Shown here one piece after another: positions 1 through 9,913 of a stretch of DNA of 64,000 nucleotides (positions within the stretch are counted from its first letter, which is position 1; each line of letters starts with the position of its first letter). The position numbers and the translations under genes were made by a program. The notes beneath the pieces are model-generated. The model did no database searches. It saw nothing but the letters and a program-made list of their open reading frames with translations, and had not been told where the DNA came from. Source of the DNA: CADEFX01 sp963840425 (GTDB taxonomy: Bacteria; Pseudomonadota; Alphaproteobacteria; Rhizobiales; Hyphomicrobiaceae); NCBI GenBank assembly GCA_963840425.1, contig CAWIYZ010000014.1:62001-126000 (forward strand). The letters are read 5' to 3'.

Positions 1-1025
1 AGGCTGAAGATGCCTGCGATGCGTTCCTCGGACTCTGCGCCCATGACCGTGACGCTGTCCGCGAACTCGCCGGCGAGCACCCGCGAGATGGACATCTTGC
101 CGCCGTGCGGCGAATAGAACGTCTTGATCACGTGCGCGGCAGACTTGGCGTTCTCGAGCTTCAGGCGTTTGACGGTTTCGCCAACGAACGGGGCCTCGTG
201 CCGCAGCGCCTTCATCAGACGCAAGATGCCGTTGCCGTGCTCCGCCGACCCCAGCAGCACCGGGCAGATGAGGCCGTCGCGCAGCTCCTGGGCCAGATCG
301 TCGAATATCTTGTCGCGCGGCGGTTGCATGTCGGAGAGCAATTGCTCCATCAGCTCGTCGTCATAGTCGGCGAGCTGCTCCAGCATGTGAAAGCGGGCCT
401 CCTTCTCGCGCTCCACCATCGTCGATGGAATTTCGACGACCTCGGACGCTGCGTGCTCGCGGTAGACAAATGCGCGCTCGAGCGCCAAATCGACGAAACC
501 CGTGGCGACGCCGTTCTCCCAGATCGGGATCTGGCGCAACACGAAGGGCTTGCTGCTGGCGGGCTGCAGGATGGGAAGGAGATCACGCACGCGCGTGTCG
601 AAGCTGTCGATCTTGTTGAGGAAAAGAAAGTGCGGGACCCCGCGGTCCTCGAGCTGCTTCAGAATGAGCTGGAGGGCAGGCACGCGCTTGGGATCAGGCT
701 CGCAGACCACCACAGCCGCGTCACAAGCGGCCAAGACCGCAGCCGCCTCGCTCTGGAATTCAATGGACCCTGGACAGTCTATGAAAGTGAACGTGTCGTC
801 CAGAAACTGCACATCGGCGACGTTGACCTCGACACTCATGCCGTGATCGCGCGCTTCCGGCGCGCCGTCGCCGATCGTGTTCTTGTCGGCGATCTTGCCC
901 TGCCGCGTGATCGCCCCTGATCGGGCGAGGATCGACTCGAGCAGTGTGGTCTTGCCGGAGAGGTATGGACCGACAAGGGCGATGCAGCGGGCGCTGCGGC
1001 CCGCTCTGCCGTCGGATTTCCCCAT
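1..1025 (-). CDS. Elongation factor G-like GTPase (partial, 3' end outside window)
   Basis: The first ~341 residues of a translation-factor GTPase are encoded; the gene runs off the left edge. The N-terminus has a P-loop (GPYLSGKTTL, about residues 20-29), a G3 DCPG motif and a G4 NKID motif, followed by the start of domain II (FYSPHGGKMSISRVLAGE). The P-loop and switch regions differ from classical EF-G (which has GHVDHGKTT), so this is the alphaproteobacterial EF-G-like paralogue rather than the main fusA product; its exact role is not known to me. The start is the ATG at 1025, with no better start upstream. It is divergent from the gene at 1245. Confidence 0.85.
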   Translation of the reverse strand, partial: MGKSDGRAGRSARCIALVGPYLSGKTTLLESILARSGAITRQGKIADKNTIGDGAPEARDHGMSVEVNVADVQFLDDTFTFIDCPGSIEFQSEAAAVLAACDAAVVVCEPDPKRVPALQLILKQLEDRGVPHFLFLNKIDSFDTRVRDLLPILQPASSKPFVLRQIPIWENGVATGFVDLALERAFVYREHAASEVVEIPSTMVEREKEARFHMLEQLADYDDELMEQLLSDMQPPRDKIFDDLAQELRDGLICPVLLGSAEHGNGILRLMKALRHEAPFVGETVKRLKLENAKSAAHVIKTFYSPHGGKMSISRVLAGEFADSVTVMGAESEERIAGIFS

Positions 1026-1244
1026 GGGCTTACTCCCTTTCACCCAAGCGCGAGGGAGCGAGGCCGCGCCCCGCGCTTGAGTTCCGAGCGCGGCGGAACC
1101 ATGGTGTACCCGCTCGTTTCGAAGTTCAAGGCCCCTCGAAGCCTGTGCAGTTCTTCGCGCAATATTGCCAATTTCTCGTGTTTCTCAGCGATCCCGGGTT
1201 GCGTATGAACCTCGTGGGCTCGGGTACACCTGCAGCAGGGGGAC

Positions 1245-1875
1245 ATGGCAGACATGGTCAGACAGCGCCGGACAGGGTGGATGGCACGCCTGGTACTGCT
1301 CGTGTGCGGCGCCATGCTGCTTGTGACCGGCGCCGCCTACGCGCTGGAGGAAAAGAAGGACGAGAAGGAAAAGCTCAAGGTGTGTGAGCGGCGCATGTGC
1401 GACTTGATCGTCAAGAAGGCGCCCGCAACCGGTGATCTCAACTGCGCCCTGTCGAAGACGTGGGCAAGCAAGGCCATCAAGGACGGCGCCGAAGGCACCG
1501 TCGCCACTTGGGACTACGGCGATGCGCGCTGCACTGTCGAGCTGAAGCTCCCCCGCTCAATGATCTTGGAGGCACTGGCGGGTCCGAAGGTGAAGCTGGA
1601 GCTGCCGCGCCACGAGGTGATCTGCGTTGTCGAGCGTGACAAGCAAGCCGATCCCGTACGCATCGAGCTTGCGCCCAGGATCGAGTTCAACGACGGCAGG
1701 GCTAAGAAGGTCTGGGTCAATGTGAAGAAAGTCGATGGGTCGACCGGCATCAAGAGTTCTCATTCTCATGGTCGCCAAAGTCGAGGACACGGTCGGCCTG
1801 TTCCAGAAGCGGATGCTCAAGGCGGCCAACAAATTCATCCAGGAGAAGTGCCCCGCGGTCGCTGCGGGGCGCTAA
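1245..1875 (+). pseudogene. Secreted protein of unknown function, frameshifted near its 3' end
   Basis: A signal peptide (hydrophobic stretch ending GAAYA, cleavage near residue 34) leads a protein of about 205 residues containing several cysteines (CERRMC, CAL, CTVEL, CVVE) and many Lys/Glu. The reading frame is good to about 1755. The natural C-terminus (MVAKVEDTVGLFQKRMLKAA, ending CPAVAAGR, stop at 1873-1875) lies one base over in the +1 frame. Removing one base near 1752-1758 restores a single protein. In the uncorrected frame the ribosome would run out of frame across the next gene to about 2795. I do not recognise the family. A purine-rich stretch at 1236-1242 precedes the ATGs at 1245 and 1254. 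The lesion could be real or a base-call error. Confidence 0.6.
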
Positions 1876-1944
1876 GGCTTGGCGTGCCGTTGACAGCTGC
1901 CCGCAATACGCCTACGCGGCGGTTGCGGAGGCTGGGCGCGACCG

Positions 1945-2787
1945 ATGGACCTCACCATATTTCTTGCCGTGCTCGGCGCGGCCCTGCTGCATGCCGGCTG
2001 GAACGCTGTGCTGAAAAGCGGCAGCGACCCCTTCGCCACCGTGACTCACCTTTCGCTCTTCTCCGGCGGCATCGCCCTGCTGTGCCTGCCGCTGGTCAGC
2101 GTACCGTCGCCCGCCGCCTGGCCGTGGCTGGCGCTCTCCGCCCTCATTCACACGGCCTATCGCCTGTTTTTGATCCAGGCTTATCGCACCGGAGACTTGG
2201 TTCACGTCTATCCCATCGCCCGTGGCGCTGCCCCGCTGATGACGGCAGTGGCCACTCTTTTGCTGATCGGCGAGTTGATCGGCGTTGCAGGTTTCGCCGG
2301 CGTCTCAGCCCTCTGCTTGGGTGTGTTCTTGATGTCGCTGCGCGGCGGGCGGCTGGCCGGATTCGAGCCCCGCGCTGTCGGCTTTGCACTGGGATCAGCA
2401 CTGTCGACGGCCGGCTATTCACTCGTCGATGGGATCGGCGCACGCATCAATGGCTCTGGTCCGAGCTTTGCGCTGTGGATGTTCGTCGGCAACATGCTGG
2501 TCATGCAGGCGTTGGCGCTCGCGACCAAAGGCCCCGCAATCTATCGCGACCTTCGCTCCACGTGGCCTACCGCATTCGGCGGCGGCCTGATGTCCATGAC
2601 CGCCTACTTCATCGTCATCTGGGCCATGACCAAGGCGCCAATCGCCCTCGTGGCGGCCCTGCGCGAGACGAGCGTCCTGTTCGCCGGCCTCATCTCGATG
2701 CTGGTCCTCAAGGAACCGATGACACCTTGGCGCGCGGCTGCGGCCCTGATCATCGTCGCCGGCGTGATCATGCTACGAATGGCGTGA
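1945..2787 (+). CDS. EamA/DMT-family transporter
   Basis: A 280-residue inner-membrane protein made almost entirely of hydrophobic helices, with the two-fold EamA repeat: helices 1-5 (residues ~1-130) and 6-10 (~145-280). The second half has the typical ending (VAALRETSVLFAGLISMLVL, then KEPMTPWRAAAALIIVAGV). The family exports small metabolites or drugs; the substrate cannot be read from sequence. It follows the broken secreted-protein gene by 69 bases and converges on the ABC1 kinase gene 9 bases away. Confidence 0.85.
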   Translation: MDLTIFLAVLGAALLHAGWNAVLKSGSDPFATVTHLSLFSGGIALLCLPLVSVPSPAAWPWLALSALIHTAYRLFLIQAYRTGDLVHVYPIARGAAPLMTAVATLLLIGELIGVAGFAGVSALCLGVFLMSLRGGRLAGFEPRAVGFALGSALSTAGYSLVDGIGARINGSGPSFALWMFVGNMLVMQALALATKGPAIYRDLRSTWPTAFGGGLMSMTAYFIVIWAMTKAPIALVAALRETSVLFAGLISMLVLKEPMTPWRAAAALIIVAGVIMLRMA

Positions 2788-2796
2788 GGCTGTGAG

Positions 2797-4221
2797 CTAG
2801 ATACCCTCCGGCAACGGCACGCCCGCAGCCGCAAACGTCTGGCGCTGGCGCTCGCCGACCTCGGCCAGATCAAATCCCTCGATGGTCTCGTTGAAGATGC
2901 GGTAGTAGTTGAGCCGCGCGTCAAGATGCAGGAACACGCCGCCAAGTCCGATCGCGGCGCGATCCATGAACACGAACTCGCGCGGCACCTTGACCGGCCC
3001 CTTCTCCTTGAGGGCCTTGTGCACGGTGAACGCCTCGCGGCGCCCATACTCGCCGGGCGTGGTCCCCTCCGCGATCGAGCGCTCGCGATTGTCGAGCAAG
3101 GGGCCGTAGATGAATCGGGCCCAGATGTTCAGCACGTCGATCAGCTCTTTCGACAGAGCGCGAAAACCCCAGGTCTCATAGGCATTGACGATGAGCGACT
3201 GATCACCTGAAAGGAGCCCACGATAGAGATCGATGACCCCGCCCACGAAGCGCGGCGCGAACGTGCGCATGCAGCCATAGTCGAGCAGATTGATGCCGGC
3301 GGGATGCCCGTCCGTCTCGAAGACGTTGTAGTTGCCGAGGTGCGGATCGCCGTGGATCACGCCGTAATGGCTGAAGGGAAACCACCAGGCGCGGAACATG
3401 GCGCGCGCGATCTGGTTGCGATGCTCGAGCGGCGCGGCCTTGTACTCGAGCAGCCTGCGCCCTCCCAACCAGTTCATGGTCAGCAGCCGCTTGGTGGACA
3501 GCTCCGGGAGAACCTGCGGGACACGTATCAGGGGGTCATCGCGAAAGATCGCGGCGTAGAGGGCCATGTGCCTGGCCTCCAGCTCGTAGTCGAGCTCCTC
3601 CCTGAGCCGGGCCGAAATCTCCTGCAGGATCTCGCCGGTCTCCACTGCCGGGTCCATACGGGCATGGATGGCGAACACTACTCTGAGCTGATTCACATCC
3701 GCTTCGACGGCGGACTGCATATCGGGATATTGCAGCTTGACCGCGAGTTGGCGCCCATCCGGTGCCACCGCACGATGCACCTGGCCAAGCGAGGCAGAAG
3801 CCGCCGCCTCGATTTCAAAGCTCTGAAAGCGTGAGCGCCAGTCCGGCCCGAGCTCCGCCTGCATGCGGCGGCGCACAAACGCGGGGCCCATCGGCGGCGC
3901 CTGAGACTGGAGCTGAGCAAGCTCGCTCGCGTACTCCGCCGGAAGGGCCTCGGGAATTGTCGAGAGAAGTTGCGCCGCCTTCATGATGGGGCCTTTCAGG
4001 CCACCGAGCGCTGCCGCAAGCTCGGCTGCGTTCCTGGACTGATCGAGGTCGAGGCCGAAGAGGCGGCCTCCGGCGATGCGTGCGGCCACAGCGCCGACAT
4101 TGGTGCCGACGCGCACGTAGCGTGCCGCACGGGCCGAGAATTGATTCTGCTCCTCGTCGCTCACGTCGAAATGCTCCTCGCCCGACGCAATATCGGCGCG
4201 CGTGCCGGCTCCGTCCAGCAT
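2797..4221 (-). CDS. ABC1/UbiB (AarF)-family atypical protein kinase
   Basis: 474 residues with the ABC1 kinase-like fold: the N-terminal signature as KAAQLLSTIPEALP (K-x-A-Q in place of the usual K-x-G-Q), the alanine-rich nucleotide loop followed by SLGQVHRA, the lysine in LAVKLQYP, HGDPHLGNYNVFE (catalytic-loop equivalent) and LLDYGCMR (metal-binding Asp). The family is linked to ubiquinone biosynthesis and lipid homeostasis, acting as an ATPase rather than a standard protein kinase. No ubi genes are nearby, so the specific role here is open. The start at 4221 has no obvious ribosome-binding site, so the first residues are uncertain. Confidence 0.85.
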   Translation of the reverse strand: MLDGAGTRADIASGEEHFDVSDEEQNQFSARAARYVRVGTNVGAVAARIAGGRLFGLDLDQSRNAAELAAALGGLKGPIMKAAQLLSTIPEALPAEYASELAQLQSQAPPMGPAFVRRRMQAELGPDWRSRFQSFEIEAAASASLGQVHRAVAPDGRQLAVKLQYPDMQSAVEADVNQLRVVFAIHARMDPAVETGEILQEISARLREELDYELEARHMALYAAIFRDDPLIRVPQVLPELSTKRLLTMNWLGGRRLLEYKAAPLEHRNQIARAMFRAWWFPFSHYGVIHGDPHLGNYNVFETDGHPAGINLLDYGCMRTFAPRFVGGVIDLYRGLLSGDQSLIVNAYETWGFRALSKELIDVLNIWARFIYGPLLDNRERSIAEGTTPGEYGRREAFTVHKALKEKGPVKVPREFVFMDRAAIGLGGVFLHLDARLNYYRIFNETIEGFDLAEVGERQRQTFAAAGVPLPEGI

Positions 4222-4502
4222 AGCAGGGTGCTACGAAAGCACCCTGGGCACGCATCTCGATCGGCGTAAGCTGCGCGCTAGTGTGACGATCGAGAAATCC
4301 GCTGGTGCTCGGTTCTTAGCGAATTCCTCGATCTGAATCACATTATCATCATGCACTTGCTAGTGTGCTTTCGATCGCGAAGTTCGTTCAACGGTTGCTG
4401 CGAGATCTGACGAACTTGCGCGTAGGGACATCAGCCGCGTCGCCGTGTTGCAGGCGCCGCATGCCGCATTGTGCTCGAATGGCACGGCACGAGGGAAGCG
4501 CC

Positions 4503-5750
4503 ATGCAAGAACGGCAACAGGGCACGTCCGGCGCGGCTTGGAGCGCGCGCCTGCGCGACCCGATGTTGCACGCCGTGCTGGCCCTCGGCATTACGCAGAT
4601 CACTGCATGGGGCACGACCTACTACGCCCTCGGTGTCCTCGCCACTCCCATCATCGAGGACATGGGCTGGAGCCGCAGCATCGTCTTCTTTGGCTTTTCG
4701 GTGGCGCTGCTGGCGATGAGCGCGGTTTCCACCACGGTGGGCAGGCTGATCGATAGCAAGGGCGCCCGCCCGGTGATGACGTTCGGCTCTGTGCTCTCCG
4801 CCGCCGGGCTTGTGGCCCTGGCCTTCGCGTACAGCGAGGCAGCCTACCTTGCCGCCTGGGCTTTTCTCGGCATCGCCATGCGCATGAACCTCTATGATGC
4901 CGCCTTTGCCGCGCTGGTCCAGGTCGCACCCTCGCGTGGCCGGCGAGCGATATCGTACCTGACCCTGTTTGGCGGCTTCGCCTCGAGCGTCTTCTGGCCG
5001 ATCGGCCACTACCTGGCGCAAGGGGTGGGCTGGCGCAACGCGCTGCTGATCTACGCGGTGCTCAACTTGGTGGTTTGCCTGCCTCTGCACTGGGTTGGAC
5101 TTGCGCGCCGTGAACCAGAGCAAACGCCGGAGACGACGGACACGCCTCTGGCCACCATCGCGTCCGGTGACGCTCCACTGGAAGGGCGGGCTCGCACGCT
5201 CGGCATTGTTCTGTTCGCGGGCCTGATGTCTCTCAACAGCTTCGTTTTCGGGGCCTTGTCCATCCATCTCGTGCCCGTGCTGCAGGCGACCGGGCTCGCT
5301 GCGGCAGCAGCGGTCTGGCTCGCCTCCCTGAAAGGCGTTGCCCAAGTGGCTGGGCGCATCGTGGAGATGACCTGGTGGCGGAATCTGCATCCACTGACAG
5401 TGGGTCGCATCGCGCTCGGACTTCTGCCGCTCTCGCTGGCCCTGCTCATCCTCGGCGGCCCGTCGTTCACTACGGCGCTCGCCTTCACGCTGATCATGGG
5501 TGCCGCTCAGGGTATCGTCACGATCGTACGTGGAGCGGTGCCGCTGGCCCTGTTCGGCGTGAAAGGCTATGGCGCCGTCCTCGGGTTGATCGCCACGCCG
5601 ATTCTTCTGGTCAATGCATTCTCGCCGCCGGTCTATGCGCTGATCCTCGATGTCTCGGGACACAGGACCGGAGAGGTCGTGCTGCTCGCGTGCTCGGTTC
5701 TCTCCTATCTGGCGATAGAGGCCACTGCCTGGTGGTACCGAAACCGGTAA
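4503..5750 (+). CDS. MFS transporter
   Basis: About 415 residues with 12 predicted membrane helices. The first helix region (ITQITAWGTTYYALGVL) and the loop 2-3 element GRLIDSKGARPVM are typical of a major facilitator subfamily common in alphaproteobacteria. A central hydrophilic loop (~residues 200-225) separates the two six-helix halves. I place the start at 4503 because a purine-rich GAGGGAA at 4490-4496 sits correctly before it; the frame is open back to 4365 but that stretch is arginine/cysteine-rich and looks non-coding. The substrate is unknown. It is convergent with kup, 6 bases away. Confidence 0.85.
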   Translation: MQERQQGTSGAAWSARLRDPMLHAVLALGITQITAWGTTYYALGVLATPIIEDMGWSRSIVFFGFSVALLAMSAVSTTVGRLIDSKGARPVMTFGSVLSAAGLVALAFAYSEAAYLAAWAFLGIAMRMNLYDAAFAALVQVAPSRGRRAISYLTLFGGFASSVFWPIGHYLAQGVGWRNALLIYAVLNLVVCLPLHWVGLARREPEQTPETTDTPLATIASGDAPLEGRARTLGIVLFAGLMSLNSFVFGALSIHLVPVLQATGLAAAAAVWLASLKGVAQVAGRIVEMTWWRNLHPLTVGRIALGLLPLSLALLILGGPSFTTALAFTLIMGAAQGIVTIVRGAVPLALFGVKGYGAVLGLIATPILLVNAFSPPVYALILDVSGHRTGEVVLLACSVLSYLAIEATAWWYRNR

Positions 5751-5756
5751 CCGCCC

Positions 5757-7664
5757 TCACACGGCGACTTGCGTGCCGACCTCCACCACGCGATCGGTCG
5801 GAATCTGGAAGTACTCCGTGGCGTCCTCCGATTTACGCGCAAGCCAGATGAACAGCCGCTCCTGCCACCGCGGCATCTCCGATTTCATGGTCCGCTTGAG
5901 CGCGCGCCGCGAGAGGAAAAACGACGTTGACGAGAAGTCCACCTTGAGGTCCCTTCGGCGGCAGTGCTCGAAGATCTTGGGCACGCTGGGTGTTTCCATA
6001 AAGCCGTAGCGCGCCACCACGCGCGTAAATCCGTCCGACACCTTCTCGATCTGCACCCGCTCGTGTCGCGGAACCCTCGGCGTATCCTCTATCTTGATGG
6101 AAAGAATGATGTTGCGCTCGTGCAGGACGCGATTGTGCTTCAGATTGTGCATGAGCGCAGTGGGCGCGTGCGTGGGATCGGCGGTCAGGAATACGGCCGT
6201 GCCAGGCACGCGGTGCGGCGGCTTGGCCTCGAGCTTGCGGATCAGCCAGTCGAGCTCGGCTTCGTTCTTGCGCGTGGCGCGCCGGAGCACGTCGGCGCCC
6301 TGTACCCAGGTCAGCATCACGAGCCCTGCCATCGAGCCGATGACGAGCGGGAACCATCCGCCTTCGAGCACCTTCATCATATTGGCGACAAAGAAGACCT
6401 GCTCGATGACGATCAGCGGAACGATCAATGCAAGCGCCCGCCACAACGGCCAGTGCCAGCATCGCCAGATGACGAAAAACGCCATCGCCGAGTCGATGAC
6501 CATGGTCGCCGTCACCGAGACGCCGTAGGCGGCGGCAAGATCGCTCGAGCTGCGGAACATGAGCACGACGAGCAACACGCCGATCAACAGCAGCTGGTTG
6601 ACGCGCGGCAGGTAGATCTGCCCCTCCATACTCTCGGACGTGTGCTGAATGGAGAAGCGGGGCAGCAATCCGAGCTGCATGGCTTGCCGCGTAATCGAGA
6701 ATGCGCCCGTGATCACCGCCTGGCTGGCAATGACGGTCGCAACCGTCGCCATGCAAACCATCGGGATCAACGCCCATGAAGGATAGAGGCGATAGAACGG
6801 CGACTCGATCGCCTCCGGATTGGCAAGGATCAATGCGCCTTGGCCGAGATAGTTGAGCGTCAGCGCCGGCAGAACGACGCAGGTCCACGCGTATTGAATG
6901 GGCTTGCGTCCGAAATGACCGAGATCGGCATAGAGAGCCTCAGCGCCGGTCACAGCGAGGAAGACCAAACCCAATATCGTCAGCCCGATCAGGCCGTGCG
7001 TGGCCAGGAACCTGGCGCCGTGATACGGATTGAAGGCAAGAAACACTTGCGGATCATCGACGATGTGAATGAGGCCACCAACCGCGAGCACGGCGAACCA
7101 GAGCAGCATAATGGGGCCAAAGAAACTGGCCACCCGCCCGGTGCCCCGCGACTGCACGGCAAAGAGAGCCACTAGAATCACAATTGTCACGGGTATGACG
7201 AACGGCTCCAGCGCGGGCGCAACGAGCTTCAAGCCCTCGACGGCAGAGAGCACGGAGATGGCCGGCGTCAACACTGCGTCGCCATAAAAGAACGACGCGC
7301 CCATGACGCCCAGCACCGAAATCACGGATGCCGACCGCGTGGCGACCGACTGGCCCAACGCCATCAAAGCGAAAGTTCCGCCTTCGCCCTTGTTATCGGC
7401 GCGCAGCAGCACGGTGACATACTTGAGCGTGACGATCAGAATCAACGCCCAGAGGATTAGGGAGAGAACGCCGAGCACGGCTTCAGGTACTTCGAGGCCA
7501 TCCTTGCGCGCATGCTGCACGGCCTCGCGCAGGGCGTAGAGCGGACTTGTACCGATATCGCCGTAGGCGACACCGAGGGACGCAAGGGCCAGCGTCCATA
7601 TCCTTCCCGGGCGTGCCTCTTCCTCGCTGTCGATACTTTGCCCGGTGGCGTAAAGTTGGGCCAT
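5757..7664 (-). CDS. kup: Kup-type low-affinity potassium transporter
   Basis: 635 residues, the usual length for Kup/HAK/KT proteins, which import K+ probably with H+. The hallmark YGDIGTSPLYAL is at about residues 34-45, followed by 12 membrane helices over the first ~440 residues and a hydrophilic cytoplasmic C-terminal domain (~450-635). ADNKGEGGTFAL and VLTPAISVLSAVEGL are further family signatures. An AGGAG just before the ATG supports the start at 7664. No other potassium genes are nearby. Confidence 0.93.
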   Translation of the reverse strand: MAQLYATGQSIDSEEEARPGRIWTLALASLGVAYGDIGTSPLYALREAVQHARKDGLEVPEAVLGVLSLILWALILIVTLKYVTVLLRADNKGEGGTFALMALGQSVATRSASVISVLGVMGASFFYGDAVLTPAISVLSAVEGLKLVAPALEPFVIPVTIVILVALFAVQSRGTGRVASFFGPIMLLWFAVLAVGGLIHIVDDPQVFLAFNPYHGARFLATHGLIGLTILGLVFLAVTGAEALYADLGHFGRKPIQYAWTCVVLPALTLNYLGQGALILANPEAIESPFYRLYPSWALIPMVCMATVATVIASQAVITGAFSITRQAMQLGLLPRFSIQHTSESMEGQIYLPRVNQLLLIGVLLVVLMFRSSSDLAAAYGVSVTATMVIDSAMAFFVIWRCWHWPLWRALALIVPLIVIEQVFFVANMMKVLEGGWFPLVIGSMAGLVMLTWVQGADVLRRATRKNEAELDWLIRKLEAKPPHRVPGTAVFLTADPTHAPTALMHNLKHNRVLHERNIILSIKIEDTPRVPRHERVQIEKVSDGFTRVVARYGFMETPSVPKIFEHCRRRDLKVDFSSTSFFLSRRALKRTMKSEMPRWQERLFIWLARKSEDATEYFQIPTDRVVEVGTQVAV

Positions 7665-7808
7665 GCGGCTCCTCGTGACCGACGCATGCTGGCGTCGGCA
7701 AGTGGGGGCGGCTTATACGCCTCTCACGTGTCTGGCAAAAGGCGGAACATTGCGGCAACGGCGCGTGCCCGTCCGCCCGGCGCGACGCTCGATGCCCCCC
7801 GAAGGGTC

Positions 7809-9659
7809 TCAGACTGTCGCTTCCAGGTCGTCGATCATGCGCTCGATGACCTGCAGCCCGAGGTTCCAGAACTCGGGGTTCGACGCATCGAGGCCAAAGG
7901 GTCTCAGCAACTCGGAATGATGCTTAGAGCCCCCTGCTTTCAGCATGTCGAAATACTTTGTGACAAAGCCCGGATGCGCCTCGCTGTAGAGTCCATAGAG
8001 CGAGTTCACCAGGCAATCCCCGAAGGCGTAGGCGTAGACGTAGAACGGCGAGTGGATGAAGTGCGGGATGTAGCTCCAGAATGATCCGTACCCGGCATTC
8101 AACTCTATGGCGTCGCCGAGGCTCTCACGCTGCACCTCGAGCCAGAACTCATTGAGCTGCTCGGATGTCAGCTCACCCTTGCGCCGCTCCTCGTGCACCT
8201 TGCGCTCGAAGGTGTAGAAGGCGATCTGGCGCACAACTGTGTTGATCATATCCTCGACTTTGCCGGCGATCAGCGCCTTGCGCTCGCGTGGGTCGACGGT
8301 CTCACTCAACAGCGCCTTGAAGGTCAGCATCTCGCCGAACACAGAAGCGGTCTCGGCCAATGTCAGCGGCGTCTGCGCCAGCAGCGGTCCCTGCGGGGCC
8401 GCCAGCACTTGATGCACGCCATGCCCCAGCTCGTGCGCCAGCGTCATGACATCCCGCGCCTTGCCTTGGTAGTTCATGAGAATGTAGGGATGCACAGAGG
8501 GCACGGTCGGGTGCGAGAAGGCGCCCGGTGATTTGCCGATCCGCACCGGCGCATCGATCCAGGAATTGGCGAAAAAGCGCTGCGCGATCTCCGCCATTTG
8601 CGGCGCAAAGCCGCCATAAGCCTGCAGCACGAGCTTCTGCGCTTGCGGCCAGGTGATCACGCGCTCGGGCTGTTCTGGCAGCGGCGCGTTACGGTCCCAG
8701 TAGGCAAGGCGCGGGAGTCCGAGCCACTTGGCCTTGAGCCGGTAGTAGCGGTGGGAGGTTCGCGGATAGGCCGCACGCACCGATGCGACCAGCGCTTCGA
8801 CGACTTGCGGCTCCACTCTGTTGGCGAGATGCCGGCTGTCGGCCACGTCCTTGAAGCCGCGCCAGCGGTCGGAAATCTCCTTGTCCTTGGCCAGCGTATT
8901 GGTGATCAGCGTAAAAAGACGCGTATTCTCGGCAAACTCCTTGGCCAGAGCCTCGGCGCCGGCTTGCCGCCTGGCGCGATCGGGATTGACGAGGAGGTTC
9001 AGCGTCGGCTCGAGCGGAATGGGCTCCGGCTCGCCCGCAACGTCGAAACGCAAGCCCGTCATGGTCTCGTTGAACAGTCGGTCGAAAGCCGACCGCGAGG
9101 TCATCGCCTTCTCGAGGAACAGCTTCTCCAGCGTCTCCTCGAGCTGATACGGCTTCTCCTTGCGCAAGTCCTCCAGCCATGGCCGGTATTTGCCCAGTGC
9201 CGGCGTCTGCAGCGCAATGGCAAGGTCGCCATCCTCGATCCGATTCATCTCGAGCTCGAAGAACAGAAGATCGGACGAAATGACGGTGATCTGCTCCTGG
9301 ATATCGCCGTAGAACTTTGCACGCTCGGGATCGGCAGTATTTGCCGCGTAGAGCAGCCCTGCGAACGAGCCCAAGCGTCCGAGCAGCTCGCCCAGGCTCT
9401 CGTAGGCCGCAACAGCTTCCGCCAGCGCGGCGCCGTCCCGGCCTAGACCGACAAGGCGCCCTTGGTAGCGCTCCCTTAACCCCTTCGCCTGGCGCCGCGC
9501 GCGGTCGACATCATCGGCGACGGAGTGAGACTTCGGACCAGGATACAGATCGGTCAGATCCCATTCCGGCATCGGACCGAGATCGCCCGCCTGGCCGGCA
9601 CCTCCCGCCGCAGCCGTCCCATGCGCAGCATTTGTCCGCCGCCCCGCACCATCACTCAT
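7809..9659 (-). CDS. M3-family zinc oligoendopeptidase (PepF type)
   Basis: 616 residues. The zinc site HELGH (about residues 409-413, in AHELGHGVHQVL) and the downstream Glu ligand in LAETASVFGEM define peptidase family M3; the N-terminal half is the helical region typical of PepF/M3B (PEWDLTDLYPGP near the start). These cytoplasmic enzymes cleave short peptides. I chose the ATG at 9659 because AGGAG sits six bases before it; the open frame reaches 9770 but has no better signal. It is divergent from the NtrC-like regulator gene, with a 254-base gap in which I see no gene. Confidence 0.9.
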   Translation of the reverse strand: MSDGAGRRTNAAHGTAAAGGAGQAGDLGPMPEWDLTDLYPGPKSHSVADDVDRARRQAKGLRERYQGRLVGLGRDGAALAEAVAAYESLGELLGRLGSFAGLLYAANTADPERAKFYGDIQEQITVISSDLLFFELEMNRIEDGDLAIALQTPALGKYRPWLEDLRKEKPYQLEETLEKLFLEKAMTSRSAFDRLFNETMTGLRFDVAGEPEPIPLEPTLNLLVNPDRARRQAGAEALAKEFAENTRLFTLITNTLAKDKEISDRWRGFKDVADSRHLANRVEPQVVEALVASVRAAYPRTSHRYYRLKAKWLGLPRLAYWDRNAPLPEQPERVITWPQAQKLVLQAYGGFAPQMAEIAQRFFANSWIDAPVRIGKSPGAFSHPTVPSVHPYILMNYQGKARDVMTLAHELGHGVHQVLAAPQGPLLAQTPLTLAETASVFGEMLTFKALLSETVDPRERKALIAGKVEDMINTVVRQIAFYTFERKVHEERRKGELTSEQLNEFWLEVQRESLGDAIELNAGYGSFWSYIPHFIHSPFYVYAYAFGDCLVNSLYGLYSEAHPGFVTKYFDMLKAGGSKHHSELLRPFGLDASNPEFWNLGLQVIERMIDDLEATV

Positions 9660-9913
9660 GCCCATCTCCTGCCAATCGCCTTCTCTTGAACCCGCCACAT
9701 GCGTTGCCCGCTGTCCAATGCAGAGACAGTACGAATGTGATCGACAACGCGCCAGCAAACGAAAAAGCACCAGCCCAGATCATGTCGAAACGAAGCATTT
9801 ACCGGAATGAGGCACTCTGGCGCCGCTAGGTGATGCAAGTGTGGTCGCGTGTTCGAACCTGGGGCAACCCGGCTAGCGGCTTTAATTCAGTTCTGGTGCG
9901 TGAGTCCTGTCCG

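Noticed and set aside
1876..2795. Continuation of the secreted-protein frame over the EamA gene
   Set aside because: It exists only because of the frameshift near 1755; the composition turns Arg/His-rich there.
4431..5663. Long open frame on the minus strand opposite the MFS gene
   Set aside because: Its translation is low-quality Arg/Gly/His/Gln-rich sequence; the plus strand has membrane helices and family motifs. High-GC antisense shadow.
5833..6888. Second long minus-strand frame inside kup
   Set aside because: Arg/Ala/Gly-rich and in another frame of a clear Kup protein.
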